From positions 372,001 through 436,000 of the forward strand of contig NADL03000055.1 of assembly GCA_002205965.3 (NCBI GenBank): a stretch of 64,000 nucleotides of DNA, written 5' to 3'. This document shows positions 1 to 12,361 of the stretch, one piece after another. Numbering within the stretch: position 1 is the stretch's first letter; the number at the start of each line of letters is the position of its first letter. This stretch comes from Kappaphycus alvarezii (Eukaryota; Rhodophyta; Florideophyceae; Gigartinales; Solieriaceae). The position numbers were made by a program, and so were the translations under genes. The notes under the pieces are model-generated. The model was given only the letters and a program-made list of their open reading frames with translations. It made no database searches and had not been told where the DNA came from.

Positions 1-1150
1 GGCGACTCGTTCGGTTGAACTTGACCCATCTAATAGCTCACCCATTTTCACCGCAGTGTTTTATTCACGGTCATAGCATGGATGAGGACCATGAGCATGT
101 GTTACTAGAGGGATGAAAAAATATGAAATCAAAAACAGCTTTATTTTTGAAAAAGATTTTGAAAAAATGATGCTTCATGTACTGATTTTCAACGCTCTCG
201 CATTAGTATTAGGTGTCCAGCGCAGGTTTTTTTTCTTTCCGCTCCACTACTGCTATAAAACATTAGGTCGCATTCCTTACAAATGACTTGTGTGGCGTAG
301 TGATTGACAGGAGTTCTTCTGCAGCTACAACACAACATCTGTCATGGGTTCAAATCCTCTCTAAGTTCTTTCTCGGAACTCGAAACCATTTATCGTGTTG
401 AGGGCTCGACAAATCTACATTTACTAGGTTTCTAGGATGCAAAGGCGCCCTCTTGAACATGATACAGGACAAGGTGACACCTCATAAAGGGGTATTCCGC
501 CATATGATCAAGTACATTTAGCATGTTGAATGACACAGATAACATTTGTAAAGGGATGTAGGAGAAAATATATTCTACATACCCTATTTTTGTAAGGCAC
601 TTACTGAGACATGTTGTGAGTAGAAAGTTTACAGTTTAGGTAAACTTTAAAGTAACCCAAAATAGCTACAGCGAATAAAGGTAATTCATCTAACTGTTTT
701 GAGTATCATCCAAAAGACGATAGTGCTGCTGAAAGCAATCGCGTGTGCTATCTCCGTGACATAGAACTACTTCCTTCCTAATTTTGCGAACGCATCAGTA
801 TACACATGTTTATTGGTATTCTGAATAAAACTTTGCATCGTGATTGGCGCGCAAAAAAATTCTTCTTACCATTCAAAACGCGTTTCTTTTTTTTGTAACC
901 AGGTCAATTCCAACACAACTGACACGTTTATCTTCCGGTCTACATCGCCAGAAGTTTGACGAGCTCTGGTTCTCATTTATCCACATTATTGTCAATGAGA
1001 CCTCTGCAATCTTACAATGTAATTCATTAGGAGACATTGAATGACGATATCCCCAACCTCCCCTGTATAACTTCCAGGCATCTACACAACATATTGTCAG
1101 CAATGTTGTTCACACGCATCGACCACTAATTGGCCTCCTAATTTCCTTTC
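1..1150. other. AT-rich stretch without recognisable gene
   Basis: I see no conserved coding segment here on either strand; open frames are short and without recognisable motifs. The only structured element is the tRNA-like A/B-box sequence at 285-367. Base composition is like the decayed transposon DNA that follows. Confidence 0.5.
285..367 (+). other. tRNA-like / SINE-like A-box and B-box pair
   Basis: TGGCGTAGTG at 293-302 fits the internal A box of RNA polymerase III genes, and GGTTCAAATCC at 348-358 fits the B box (GGTTCRANNCC). The 83-nt span between GACTTGT and CTAAGTT could close six of seven acceptor pairs if two G-U pairs are allowed. I cannot draw a convincing anticodon stem, so it is more likely a tRNA-derived SINE head or a tRNA pseudogene than a working tRNA. 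Confidence 0.25.
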
Positions 1151-1600
1151 CAGATTCAGGTCATCCTGACGATAGCGGTTATGGTGATCAGCCTGAGCAC
1201 AGGTACGGAATTACTTCTCTCGAACCTTTTTGATATCTACTTACAAGATTTGATCTTCCTACAATAGATCTACATCGTTCGCAGTAAATCGGAGTTCCAG
1301 TAGCTGTTGTTCCATACGTACTGACGAAATATCTACTCTCTCGATCAGCCCATATGACAGCTACAATTGTCCTCTTGCCATCTTTGGTAGTTGCCATTGC
1401 TATGGGCTCACCCCGATTTGCAACCTCATGACCTGAGAAATATACCATCGGAAACTCTCCATCTTGACGACTCCGATATAAATTAGGCCCTTCTCCAACA
1501 AGACCTCCACAGCCTGAACGGAGGAAAAGAAAGAATTACCAGAAGCAATTCTATGTGATCCAAACCATGGCTCTGCAAGCTCCATCATAGCTCTTTTCCC
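1150..1600 (-). pseudogene. piggyBac-like (PGBD, DDE_Tnp_1_7-type) transposase fragment
   Basis: Two overlapping minus-strand frames together read like the catalytic part of piggyBac-derived transposases. The first (1588 downwards) has an EPWFGSHRIASGNSFFSS block, resembling the family pattern of a loop, a conserved D/G-N-x-F-x-S motif and then a 'lle+G...G' segment. The second (1448 downwards) continues with a WADRESRYFVSTYG block and a G-T-P-I-Y stretch, matching the family's W-x-D-x-[KR]-x-V/F-x-x-[ST] region. The two parts lie in different frames, so at least one indel has broken the gene. No terminal repeats or TTAA target duplication were located. The family match is from motif memory; a profile search would settle it. 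Confidence 0.45.
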
Positions 1601-3450
1601 TTATAAAATACCTAATTAGATTCTGCAGTGTCTTTTGACGACTTACAAATTTTGATGTTGATAATTATTCCATTTTCTCCCAATGCAGCAGCATGAAGCT
1701 TACACTCATTTTCGGTTTTTATTTTGCGACGTAGTGTGGGAGTTCTTATTGAGTCCACTTAACGCCGATTCTGTACCATCGTGACTTACCTTCATCCACA
1801 CAAGTTGAATTTGTTAGCTTCACACAGAGGTGGCGATGCTCATTGATAGCTTCAACAGGGTCGCTGACTAGACTCCAACGACTCGTTGAACTAGATTCGT
1901 CCTTTTCTGTGAAAGGTTTAGATTTCGAAAAAGGAATCTAGCGGCAGGGAACCAGAAACCTTGTACGTGGCATGATATTTTCAAAATTTGGACTCGCTGT
2001 GCGACCAAGAAGAACTACCCTGCAAGTTCCTTCGGTCGCCAAACTCGGAACATTTCATGAGAATCAGAACCCTAAAAAATCTCAAAATTTCACCTGTTGT
2101 ACAAGGAATGAAATCATTTCTTTCCAAAGCGAAGTTTGTAGAGAAGACAATTGAGGAAATTAATTGCATTGGAAGCATCCAGACAAAATATTGATATGGT
2201 TTCGTACCCTAGGGAAGAGTTTCTACAAAAATAAGCCCATTCACTGGGCCGTGCACTTTCCACCGTCTCTGTGCGATAGGTCCATTCAAATTGAGCATTA
2301 ACTCGTTTCGAGTCCACTCTCTGCCACGTGCAACTGCTTTGACCAATCAGATTTTTCGCTTGCTGTCCTTAAACCTTCAGAGTGAGCTTCTTAGGTGAAA
2401 TTTTGGCTTTTAACTGGGCTCCTACTATCACCAGATTCCGTTGGAATGTCAGTCTTCACTGGCAAACTTCCTTGAATCTGCTTTTTTACTTCTGTTGTCC
2501 CAGTTGTGATTTAATTGGGCATCTAACCGGCTGCATCTTCAAAGAAAGGGTATTTTCTTCTCTTACAATCGATAAATGAATCGCAAACTCTCTAGTACCA
2601 TCCAGCAGCTCCCACTCCCTGACCACAATTCTCTGAAATCTTCCACGCTTGGTCACTTTGCCGATTCCTTCGGCTGTTCTTGAACCCATTTTTTCTCCCA
2701 ACAGAATCTATACAGCCTCCTACATTAGATTAAAAATGTAAGTCACCGCACTTTGTTGTGAAACCTGCTTCCTGGGAGCAGACGTCCGTCGTTTGATCTC
2801 AACATTTTGAAGGAAATTTGAGTCGAATAACGAGAATTAAATGGTTTTCTGAGTCAGTAAAGGTACGAAGGCTCTCACTGACAACCCTTAACAGGTTGAA
2901 GAGACTTGCGGTAAAATGAGAAGCCAACAAAAGGCTGCAAAAAAATTTTGGAATTTATTTTTTTTCGTCACTATAAAATATCATTAACTGATTACGTATG
3001 TAATCAATTTAGGGCACTTGTAGAATAAACAATAAGGGTGTAAAGCGGCGGCGAGGGAGGTCATCTAGCGAATGGCCTCCGCAATTTGATGAAATAAGAC
3101 CCACTATATTATGGAGCTCAAAGACTAAACAAAAGTATGCTGCAGCAATAATGAAGGTTATTATGTTTCGAGTTCGTCCATTTCAATATTTGACCGACTA
3201 AGAGGGAAGATAAGCAACCAGAAAGAGAATTACTGAAACTCTTCTGTCACGGGACTGAAACTCAAATCCCAAACGCAAGGGCCTTATCAATGTCATCTGA
3301 GGAGCTACTCAAACGAACTACATTCTGCCGTCCGGAATGAAAACATGAACTTGCTTCAATACAATTATGCGACCTTCATATTCGAAGGGTGCGAGGATAT
3401 CAAAATAAAATACTTAGTAATCTTCTACTGAAGATTGGGGGCTCTTTTGG
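1601..3450. other. gene-free AT-rich interval
   Basis: Short overlapping frames at 1970-2320 and 2380-2700 on both strands show no family I recognise. The interval probably holds more of the decayed transposon to the left, but I cannot support any gene. Confidence 0.4.
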
Positions 3451-3479
3451 CATCGACAGTGGTATTTTTTAGCTCACAA

Positions 3480-4075
3480 AGAATACAATGGGTCCCGGAA
3501 AACACGTGCTCATGAATATGTAAGGATAATGGATTTAGCGAACTTTAATTTTCTCGATCATGTCTGTGCGGTCACTAATGATAACACATAGTCATGCATA
3601 AATGCACATAATATATTCGCTGCGAAACATCCTGGGGTGACAAGCATCAGTGATCAAACGCACGTTGCAGATCTATTAATTGAGGATTGTGCGAAAGGAT
3701 TTGACTCGTTTGAAGAGGTTTTCGAAAAGGTTGGTCATACATTGAAATGTCACTCATAAACAGAAATTTGAAGTAACGGTTTAACGAAGAAATTAAGGAT
3801 TGGAATGCAGTTTTAGCAGATTATGTGCGGAAGGCTGAATCTAGTCTGAGTAAGGCCCGGACTCAGTTCAAAACCGGTGAGGTTTTGCCAAGCGGAAACC
3901 AACATCATGAATACGGTGCAGCAGATGAAGTGCATAAAAATGTCATTTTCACCTTCGGCAAGTGCAGTTGAAAGAAGCTTCAGTGCTTATAAGCTAATTA
4001 ATTAAAAAAATAGAAAACGCTTGAAGAATGGAAACGTAGAAAAACTTATGTTATGTTACTGAAACGTGAGAGAAA
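3480..4075 (+). pseudogene. hAT-family transposase remnant
   Basis: No long frame survives, but the plus strand retains two family landmarks. Near 3930-4070 is the block SPSASAVERSFSAYKLI, followed after a stop by KNRKRLKNGNVEKL. This is the classic hAT C-terminal dimerisation signature (SA..ERSFS...k.R.rL...nveKL). Upstream at 3560-3735 a stretch reading VCAVTNDNT, then ADLLIEDCAKGF, resembles the RNase-H-like (DUF659-type) core. Stops and frame changes throughout show it is dead. Terminal inverted repeats and an 8-bp target duplication were not found by eye. Confidence 0.6.
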
Positions 4076-5368
4076 AGCTCAAGGCGGTTGCAGTTGACAG
4101 GATGACACAGTGGGAATATTTGGCTGAGAGATAGAGAAGGGAAGGTATTTGGGAAAGTGATAGTATCGGTAGTCAATGCTCTCATGGAAGCTTAATTTGT
4201 AGTGGCGGCAGCCATCTATCTATAGAATTCATTGATATCTTGGAAGAAGAATATTTGGATCTTGAACATGCGTTGCAGGAGGAGGCTCTTTTCTAGTATC
4301 TATGCAAGCAGTGATAGTAACGGATATATGTAGCTGGACGTTACGGAGTTTTAATACTCTGATAGTTCCGCTACATGTTCATTGACTGCATTTTTTGAAA
4401 GAAATATTGTAGGATAACTTATTTATCTACTTTGGGAATACCACTCATTTTCAGAAAATTCACTTCCCCGCTCGGTTCAAGTTTGTTTTCTAAATGCTTT
4501 GCTTCTTGTTCGCGAGTGGACACTTCTCACTGGAAGTAGTAGAAGTACACTCTTCAAGCCACAGAGATTTCTTTAAGGACATGATAAAATTCAAAGCTGC
4601 TTGAATTTGTTAAGGTGTACGAAGTTTTTGGCACCTAGGATACCAGCCTCATTGCTACAAATCAATCTTTCCCGCTGAAAATGGGTACGCAAGAATTTCT
4701 GCCTGGAAAACTTACCAGTCAGCCGCACATTCGGACAGTTGCCACCCAGTAATTGCAAATCGCTACCAGCTGCTCCGGCCGTTGGCTACTTCACTACTTC
4801 TCCCGCAATTATCGATTACCGCCTGTTCTTCTTACTAACTTGCGCCGTATGAAATCATCTTCCTTTCATATCCCAGCCTCCCTTCTTTCCCACCCCTGCC
4901 ACCGCTTTGTATTATCTCACTAAATTACCATTACTGGGATATTTATAATGGCGTGCACGAGGCTTTCTAAATTGGATTTTCAAGTTGCAAACCATTTCAC
5001 TGTCTTACCAAAGTGTATGTCAGAACCATCTAATATTACATGTCGGTGACATTGCATGGATCCATGATCCAATAGTATCCAGGGAGTTCAGACAGGTTGC
5101 GCAATGGCCGTCCTCGCTGATGAGCACTGCTAGAACAGCTCGTCAGAATACTCATGAGAAATTCGGGGCAACGCAGCAACGCATAGCTTTGGGATATTTA
5201 ATTGTTAATATTTGGCTTCTATCCCGCTTCACGTGCAACAAATCTAGATGCACCGGCCGTCGAACTGCCGTCAAGCAAAGCAAATGTATTTTATGGGAGT
5301 AAAACACAGTATAATGTACTGCGCTAAACTGTCAACTCAGGTATCTGCAGCAAACAGTATTGTTCTTA
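4076..5368. other. gene-free interval before the Copia-1 left LTR
   Basis: An open frame at 4985-5302 (+) has no recognisable domain and unusual composition, so I do not call it a gene. No repeat structure was seen. Confidence 0.35.
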
Positions 5369-5785
5369 TGGTTACGCGGTGTGGGAAATTCCTTAACACG
5401 TAGATGATAACCTCTCCATAACGTCGGCGGCGAGCGCAGCGGGAGGATTAGCAGGGAGGTTAGGGTAGGGGAGCTTCACAGATAGTGTGGGCACGGTTTC
5501 TGTCGATGGGCGTTGGGACTAGAGTTTTCGGAGAAAGGCAAGGTCAGTGGGTAGCAAAAAGTGCCTACCACCGGTCAATGGCGGATACCGGGGCTTTATT
5601 TATATTGTGCCCTCCATTCTCTAGCCACTTTCCTATTGGCCGAATGCGCTTCCATGAAATTAAAGCTTCAGTATCGCGCCAAATTAACCACCAGAATACC
5701 ACATTCCCGACGTTGACGCGCGGCATTTTCAAATCTCTCGGTTGCCATCCTGACCGATTCACTTGCCAGCGCACAACAATTCTTT
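5369..5785 (-). repeat. Copia-1 3' LTR
   Basis: Direct-repeat partner of 12017-12361. Shared landmarks include GGTTACGCGGTG at the left edge, a GCGAGCGCAGCGGGAGGATT block, and CACTTTCCTATTGGCCGAA further in. It keeps the canonical TG at its plus-strand start. It retains about 70 bp near its right end that the partner lacks. Confidence 0.8.
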
Positions 5786-7317
5786 CAGGCGGCCGATCGT
5801 GTTGTCGAGCGTCAATTTATTTTGCACGACCTTCGTCAAATGGCTTGCTTCCCTTTTTAAGGCTGGAGTCATCAGTCTTTCAGTTATCGACTAACCGATA
5901 CTTGGCTTTCCAGATTAAAGGCATCCAATACCATTAAATCCACTTTCTACCTTATCCACTACAGAACGTCCTTTTCTTCCTTGACGGTCTCGTACAGCAC
6001 GCGGCAAGGGCTACAGTGTAGCAAGCGACACTCCGCGATAGACCCAGCTCCTTTCTCAGCCATCGAGTACTCCGGGCGTGGTACAGGGGTAGCATGGATA
6101 GTGCTGCCAACGGTAAGTGCTGTAGTGTTGTTGGGATGAGGTGGTTATTGGAGAGTAGTGTAGTAGAAGTGGATTAGGTTCGCACAAGGGATTCAAAAAA
6201 CGGGAGAAGGTGGAACTAAAAGGTATGATGTGAGGCTTGGCAATGATAGTGAGTAAATGGTCTCGAACCCATGTCCTGGGTTGGATAAAGGATGGGTCGG
6301 ATCGAGTATTGGGCGTTGCCACTGCTAGTCGTTGGGGATTACACAAAATGAATGTTGGGATAGGAGACTAGGGTAGATCTTCAGAGCGCTTCGAGGGAAG
6401 GCGAGTACTCCTTGCATCTGGATCGAAGGGAGGCCTTAGGAACGACCAGTACTACAGTACTACTAACGGAGCGGTAGTTCGAAGGAATTTTGGCCGATCG
6501 CTTTCGCATCCTTGAAGATTTCTTCCGCATCAGTTTAAAATCTAGGACCTCCAATTCATTCCGAATTGGAGTTCCGGGAAGGTGGAAGTTCTATCCCGTT
6601 GAAACTGGGTGTTAATATCTGCGAAAATCCATAGGGGTATGCAAGCTTCTTAGATGTAGCAGATTCACAGTGTTTGAAGCACCGAGATGTCCCTCGTTGC
6701 ATCCATGCACCTGGTAATAGGGCCGCTAGTAACAGCTCGAAGGACTTCATGGATTATAGCAAACCACTCTTCTGTTACTCTCAGACGGTGAGTGCCTTGG
6801 TGCATCGATTGCAAACGCTAAGAAGCTAGTGCTAGGGGAATCGGAGACAAACCAGATGTTGCATAAGGGACTATTATTCTCGCGGTCTCTCGGACAATGC
6901 GGTCCCTAATTGCCAAATCATTGCAGATCGCTAGCATTGGTGAAGCAGACTGATGTTACATCCGATATTGACCAGTCGTTGGACATAATAGATGATTGAT
7001 GGTGTGTTTCTTGTTCGCGAGTCTTAGCAGTGTTGGGGACCATATGCATCATTTCAATTTTGTCGATGGTTCACGATGGCTGCTACATGATCCATGTGAG
7101 CGGGTCCTGCGTAAACTTGAGCGTAGTATCTTCTCAGCATGTGTGGGTGACGGTGTGGAGCTATACAGATTTAATGAGGTCCACATTATTGTAGTCTAAG
7201 CTTCTCTGAAAAGGAAAAATTACTCACTTAAGTCAAAATAGAAGAGGGGAGAGATCCGGAGAAGAGGACTTTTGCAAAATTATCTGAACCAATGGAAAAT
7301 TAAAGACCGTACATATT
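5786..7317. other. Copia-1 3' noncoding region
   Basis: About 1.5 kb separates the RNase H stop from the 3' LTR. I find no recognisable coding segment in it; the open frames at 6056-6346 and 6996-7199 match nothing I know. It could contain a small insertion, since the sister element Copia-2 also has foreign DNA at this place. Confidence 0.4.
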
Positions 7318-9269
7318 TAATGCTTATTCGGTCTTTGTTCTTCGAGAGGAACACCCTTCTCGTCTTCCATAATGTATTCGTCCAAGACCCCTCGTAACAT
7401 CAGGTCGTTCAACAACTTGAATATATGCAAGTTTCCTTTGGTCAATGCGTCTGCTAGATTCTCCTTGCTTGGAATCCAATGCCTGGTAGATGTCTCTTCG
7501 TTCTAATAGAGGTCTCACAGTCTCGAAACAGTTGGTCGAAGCCTGTTGTCGATTACTTCATGCAGGGCTGTCATGGTTGAGTACAAACCATCGGAGTTGA
7601 TCGAAAGAACAAACGGAAGTTTCTCAGAGTTGCTCGTTATAACATCGATTTTTTTTCTGGCATCAGTGCTCCTTTATCGGCTGATGTTGCGGCTGCAAGT
7701 ACCTCAGCGCCATTGGAAGAGAAGGATACTCTCTGCTGCCTAGCGCTATACCAGTCAACGATTTCGAACAAAACTCTTCCCCCCGCAGGCAGGTATATCC
7801 CCGAGGTATATCCTGTCCGACCAGATGATAATTTACCCGTACTTGCAGCTAAGAACGCAAGGTAGCACGAACCATCGATATTTTTTGGCGCTAGGTAGGT
7901 GAATACCTTCTTTTGACAACGGATTTCTTGAAGTACTTTGTTTTCCGTAACCAATTATTCGACTCGCAATCGACTAACTTGTGGTTGCAGGTAGCTTGCC
8001 TCAAAAACGGCTGCATGCAGTGCACCATGCACAAGAAATTTGATTTAACAAGCAAGGCTTTTGAAAGCGGTTACTTCAGCTTTCGGGCAGAGCTCCTTTT
8101 TTTTCCTGTCTACGATAGCGAGAGATATTAATAGGGCTGATTTGTAGCAATCATTCCTCCATGGATACCTAGATGCTGAAATCCTCTTCTTAACGGATGT
8201 GAATACGAGTGAAAACTAGCGTCTTTTCAATGGTTAACCATCCGAATTTGAACTTAGCCGTCATTGCTTGTTCAAAACGCATGATTGAATTGCGGTTTCT
8301 TTCCATGAGCATATCATCCACGAACTCAATAATAATGAGCAACATATTTTCATGGCTGTCGTATTTGACGAATACCTGCTGAAGTCCAGGGACTGCAGCC
8401 AGTGCAGAAGACATGAGGAATTCTTCGATGACTAACTGCCACATACGCCCAGACTCTTACGACACCATAGGTGTAGTTGAGGAGCAAATATGCCTTTCTG
8501 CTACTGATTGACCATCCCCTTGGGGGCCTGATGTAGATTGGTCGTTCTCTAGAGATTTTTACATCCTGAAGGTATGCTTTCTTGATGTCTAATGATGCAA
8601 TTGTGAGACCGAGAGTGGCTCCAAGTGCGATCAAGACACGAATCGTTGTAAGCTGCGCAGTAAGCGAGTCCTTGCGGATATTTTCCCTATTTTTGTCTCC
8701 ATTTACATGAGGGACTAGTCTAAACTTGAGTTTAAACTTGCCACATTCCATCGTGCTATTGAACTCGACAAAGTGATGGGAAGAGACTATATTGGCATCT
8801 CTTGGCACATCTCTCAGATCAACCTCTTCGTACGCCCCATGTAATTTGCTTCTCGTTGTCGATTGCCTTATAAAGGATCCATCTGGGAGCGTATTAGAGC
8901 TCAGATTCAGGAACAGACCTTGAGCTTATCAAATCTTTGATTTCTCTGAGAAGCTGTTGTTCACAGAACTCGAGCTTGTACTTGCTCGGTGTTTCCAGTA
9001 TAGGGACGATTCCAATGTCCATTTTTTCTTTTGGGGTCGTGATGTTTGTCAAGATGCATCGCAGGACCACTGATTTTCTCGTGATTAGATAAAAATGCCT
9101 TCAATTTATATACTTTATGCCCTCTGATGTCCAATGATGGTTGATTGAACTTACGTGGTATCTTTTTGGCGAAAGATGAGAAATTCACTGATTTTGAAGC
9201 CCAAGACTCAACCTCCTTGTTGAGACGAGATTCAAGCAAGTTATAAGTTACTTTCTCTGTCATCTTCAA
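7318..9269 (-). pseudogene. Copia-1 reverse transcriptase and RNase H region
   Basis: Read from 9269 down to 7318. The RT (RVT_2 type) starts with a linker, then a KFKLKFRLVPHVNGD block and the first catalytic aspartate region ASLDIKKAYLQ near 8600. In a different frame the second catalytic block appears as IEFVDDML near 8315. RNase H follows with AFLAASTGKLSSGRTGY (7840-7890, first Asp degraded) and SSNGAEVLAAA. The C-terminus carries ENLADALTKGNLH and ends near 7320. Several frame changes make the protein unproducible. Family-wide, this enzyme copies element RNA into cDNA in virus-like particles. Confidence 0.8.
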
Positions 9270-9990
9270 CCATTACTCGCCAAGCTGATCCAATTTGTCA
9301 GTGTTTATGTGCCTCTTGTCCCTGCACTGCTTGGTACTGGCCTCCGGCTGGTGTTTTTTCGCCCCGCTGTTGAGCGGGGGGGTCGCGAATGTGCGTCCCT
9401 TTAAGCGCTACTCTGGCGATTTAGTTGAGGGGACACTTACGGTGTTCCCGCGGGTATTTTCGGTCAGCTTACTGCTGAGGGTGAGGAGCGTGGTTCGGGT
9501 GTTTGATGTTGTTTGATAATGTTGTTGGTGATGGTGTGCGGGATGCAACACCATCACTCTCTTTATACTGTAGATTACCCTGCCTGAGGTGCCCAGGTCA
9601 GGAGTATACTGTAGACTAGCTGACAATATACTGTAGACTAGCTGACAAAATACAGTACAGTTGCATAGCCTAACTGACAGTATAAAGCACAGTAAATTAA
9701 TTTAAAATATATCAATTCTATTCATCATACGGAATGAATTGGAACTACTGTCGGTTGGCATTGTCCGGCTGACAAAAACATCTTCTAATTCTAACAGCTG
9801 GATACCTGGTCTTCGACTTGGATGCGTCCAGAGCTGATTTTAGGTCCTTCAAGAGGACTTCTACGAAATAGACCGACTAATCTGTCATCGAACATGTCGG
9901 CTGGCTAGGCATCGAACGTCTCGGCTGGCTCGGCATTGATTAATTAGACTAATCTCGTTGGAACTGGATGTTGTTGTATGCCATTCAATT
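9270..9990. other. probable insertion within Copia-1, between integrase and RT
   Basis: The sister element Copia-2 needs only about 540 bp between the integrase tail motif and the start of RT, while Copia-1 has about 990 bp. The excess includes a C-rich segment (CGCCCCGCTGTTGAGCGGGG near 9360) and a 22-bp tandem duplication of ATACTGTAGACTAGCTGACA at 9606-9648. A TCGGCTGGCT repeat at 9896-9935 may belong to the host element. I could not fix the ends. Confidence 0.4.
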
Positions 9991-10256
9991 ACTGTTGTTG
10001 ACTTGTAACGTCCCATAAGGTCAACATTCGTCAAGGAAATATGGATTTCGGGTATCTCGACTGACCCTTCTCCCGTTTCCTTCGACTTGGAATTATCTCG
10101 AACTTCATCTGCAGGATTCTCGACTGATGCTTCAACTTTTCCTTCCTCGCCTGGGAAAAGTTGTGGGGAGTCAACAGATGGATTTCCCTCACACTACAAT
10201 TCTTCTTCTAGTAGGGATGAATATCTCGGGAAAAAGTATTACTCTCTCTCTAGCTC

Positions 10257-11990
10257 TTAGAGCAGTGCGACATTAGGTCCGAGGCGGATGTGATCGTATG
10301 TTGCTCGCACCGGGTCACCCCTATGGTACATATACTGTGAGATACAGATCAAGTGAGGTTCCGTGCTCCTGACGTATCCTAGTTCCCATTTAACACGGCC
10401 TTTATTCCCGCCACGCTTGAAGAAGTAGACTTCATCGACTCGATTCCACGTCTCTTGCATTTCGATATCCGGAATTCTAATCCTCCAAAATTCAGAAAGC
10501 CATATCTGGTGCCCATGGCTACTTGCTCCTTGTGAGCCTTCAGTAGCCCTGTGGAAATTTGTATCTTCGGGAGATCTTTGATTTTCGGCGTGTATCCATG
10601 AACCAGTTCGAAGCTGCTGATGGTTCTGCTTCCATACATGATGTTGCTCATGTAACCCTCGATAGAACTTTCTGTGAAGTGACCGTATTTAGTTGTCTGC
10701 TCAAGAAATATTCCGAATCTTACAACAAAAGTTGAAGTATCAACCTGATTATCGCATTATTCTGTTCTACCACTCCCAACTTGTTAAGTCAGCGAGCGGG
10801 ACGTGGCTCAGATCGTATTCCGAAATACCGAAGGGCTTTTAAAAATAGCCTCTTGAGGAATTCTATGTTGTCGAAGACGATTTCAGGCGGTTCATGTGTG
10901 CTAGTCCATTGAAATTCGAGGACCATGGCAGCTTCTGTTAGCTCTCTCGAACTAATCATGTTTCTAATGGAGTACGCAGTGTACAAATAAATCATTTGAA
11001 AAAACGACAGTTGCGGGGAATCGAGTTCCCAACTAAGCCTGGGTTGAAGTTTTGTTACAGCACCGTTGAATAAGTTCATGAAAGTTTGCATCTTGATCAT
11101 AGTCGCTTGAATTTCCGATTTATTTGCATTATCTGGTGTCTTCGATGAATTTCCGTCAAACTGTCCAATGTTACGAAGGACAGATACGGCATCATTAATA
11201 TTTAATTTGCAATTGGAGCATGAGCTTGAGAATAAATGAACATCTGAATCTTGTCTTACGACATCATTATTGACACTTCTTGCATCCTTAGCACATCCTT
11301 GAATTGACCAATCAGAGAAAAAAGCATTTTCATTCGAAACCCTAGTGAACTTACTTGTACAACGTGTTGGACTCCTTCACTTGTTCAAATTTACCGAAAA
11401 TAGTTCTTCATACTTGTATTAGCCTCGGTTGTCTTCGACGAATGGATTTGTTCCGCAGGAGATATGAGCTGCAAATTTCCATTTGTGAGAATTTTTTCTT
11501 CCAAGTTGGAGTTGTTGAGCGATGTGATTGCCAAGACTTGTCTCACCTGGGAAGACGGGGTTGAGTTGGTTTTCTGCAAATTTTCAGCAGCTACACCACG
11601 AAATATTGACGCAAACCTAGCTAGATCCTCTTTATTCTTGCGTTAAATCGAAGCGACCTTGTTGAAAGAATTGATCACATGGGATACAACTGCAATAGGT
11701 GGATCGATTGCCACCATGTTCATAATATCTGGAGCTGCTTGAACCAGATCTTTTCTCTGATGTTAATCGATCTAAGACTCATCATCGATCGATTGTTGTT
11801 CGCGAGAAAGTCCGCATCGATAGAGAGTCTGTCTATGGATCTTGAACGTTGTCTTGATTCTTAAGTCTTCTCCACCATCATGGGCTGCTTTGATTAGATC
11901 GACCTATTTGTCCACGCTCTTGCGCCAATTCTCCAAGTCCATGTTCGGATGCAACTAAAGTGGATCAAAGAAACTTTCTTTACTCGGAGA
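10257..11990 (-). pseudogene. Copia-1 gag, protease and integrase region
   Basis: Read from 11990 down. A gag-like segment (ENWRKSVDK, then HDGGEDLRIKTTFKIHR) lies near 11.8-11.95 kb. The integrase core is seen at 10860-10900 as EIVFDNIEFLKR, in the position of the second catalytic aspartate. Its C-terminal part at 10560-10650 has SSFELVHGYTPKI, the usual 'pfElvhG..P' signature. The tail near 10265 has ATYDHIRLGP, matching VAYENIRLYP in Copia-2. Frames change repeatedly. Confidence 0.65.
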
Positions 11991-12000
11991 TGGAAATCCC

Positions 12001-12016
12001 GCTGGGCCCAGAACCA
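12001..12016 (-). other. Copia-1 primer-binding site (half initiator tRNA-Met type)
   Basis: Reading the minus strand away from the LTR gives TGGTTCTGGGCCCAGC. With one mismatch this complements the anticodon stem-loop of initiator tRNA-Met (around CTGGGCCCATAACC). Drosophila copia is known to prime from that internal tRNA half rather than from the 3' CCA end. The same site, without the mismatch, sits beside the LTR of Copia-2. Confidence 0.7.
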
Positions 12017-12361
12017 TAGTTACGCGGTGAGGGAAAGGTATTAACACGTAGATGGTAACCGTGCAGTAGCGTCGGTGGCGAGCGCAGCGGGAGGATTAGC
12101 AGGGAGGTTAGGGTAGTGGAGCGTCAGAGATAGTGTAGACACGGTTTCAGTCGTAAGGCGTTGAGAAGGGAGTCTCAGGAGAAAAGCAAGGTCAGCGGGT
12201 AGCAAAGAGTGTCTAATCTGCCGGTCGAAGGCGAAGGCCGGGGACGTAATTTATAGTGTACCCTCAATTCTCCGGCTACTTTCCTATTGGCCGAAGGTCC
12301 TTCCACGAAATTACGGCTAAAGTACTCTGCCAAATTAACCGCCGAAAAACAACAGTTCTTT
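12017..12361 (-). repeat. Copia-1 5' LTR
   Basis: Direct-repeat partner of 5369-5785. For a minus-strand element this is the 5' LTR and would carry the promoter. Its plus-strand start is TA where the partner has TG, a probable point mutation of the LTR terminus. Confidence 0.8.

Larger units (their letters stand above)
5369..12361 (-). mobile_element. Copia-1: degenerate Ty1/copia-type LTR retrotransposon
   Basis: The element lies on the minus strand. It has direct LTRs (5369-5785 and 12017-12361), a primer-binding site touching the inner edge of the right LTR, and gag-protease-integrase-RT-RNase H order, which is diagnostic for Copia rather than Gypsy. Every domain is broken by stops and frame changes and the LTRs differ by many substitutions and a roughly 70-bp gap, so it is an old insertion. 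It is the same family as Copia-2 at 43-48 kb: both end RNase H with an ADALTK block followed by a similar tail, and both have the integrase tail motif Y-[DE]-x-I-R-L. Its length of about 7 kb is inflated by a long 3' noncoding region and a probable insertion at 9.28-9.99 kb. Confidence 0.85.

Noticed and set aside
6240..6320. minus-strand GGTTCGAGACC as a tRNA B box
   Set aside because: No A box at the right distance and no acceptor stem.
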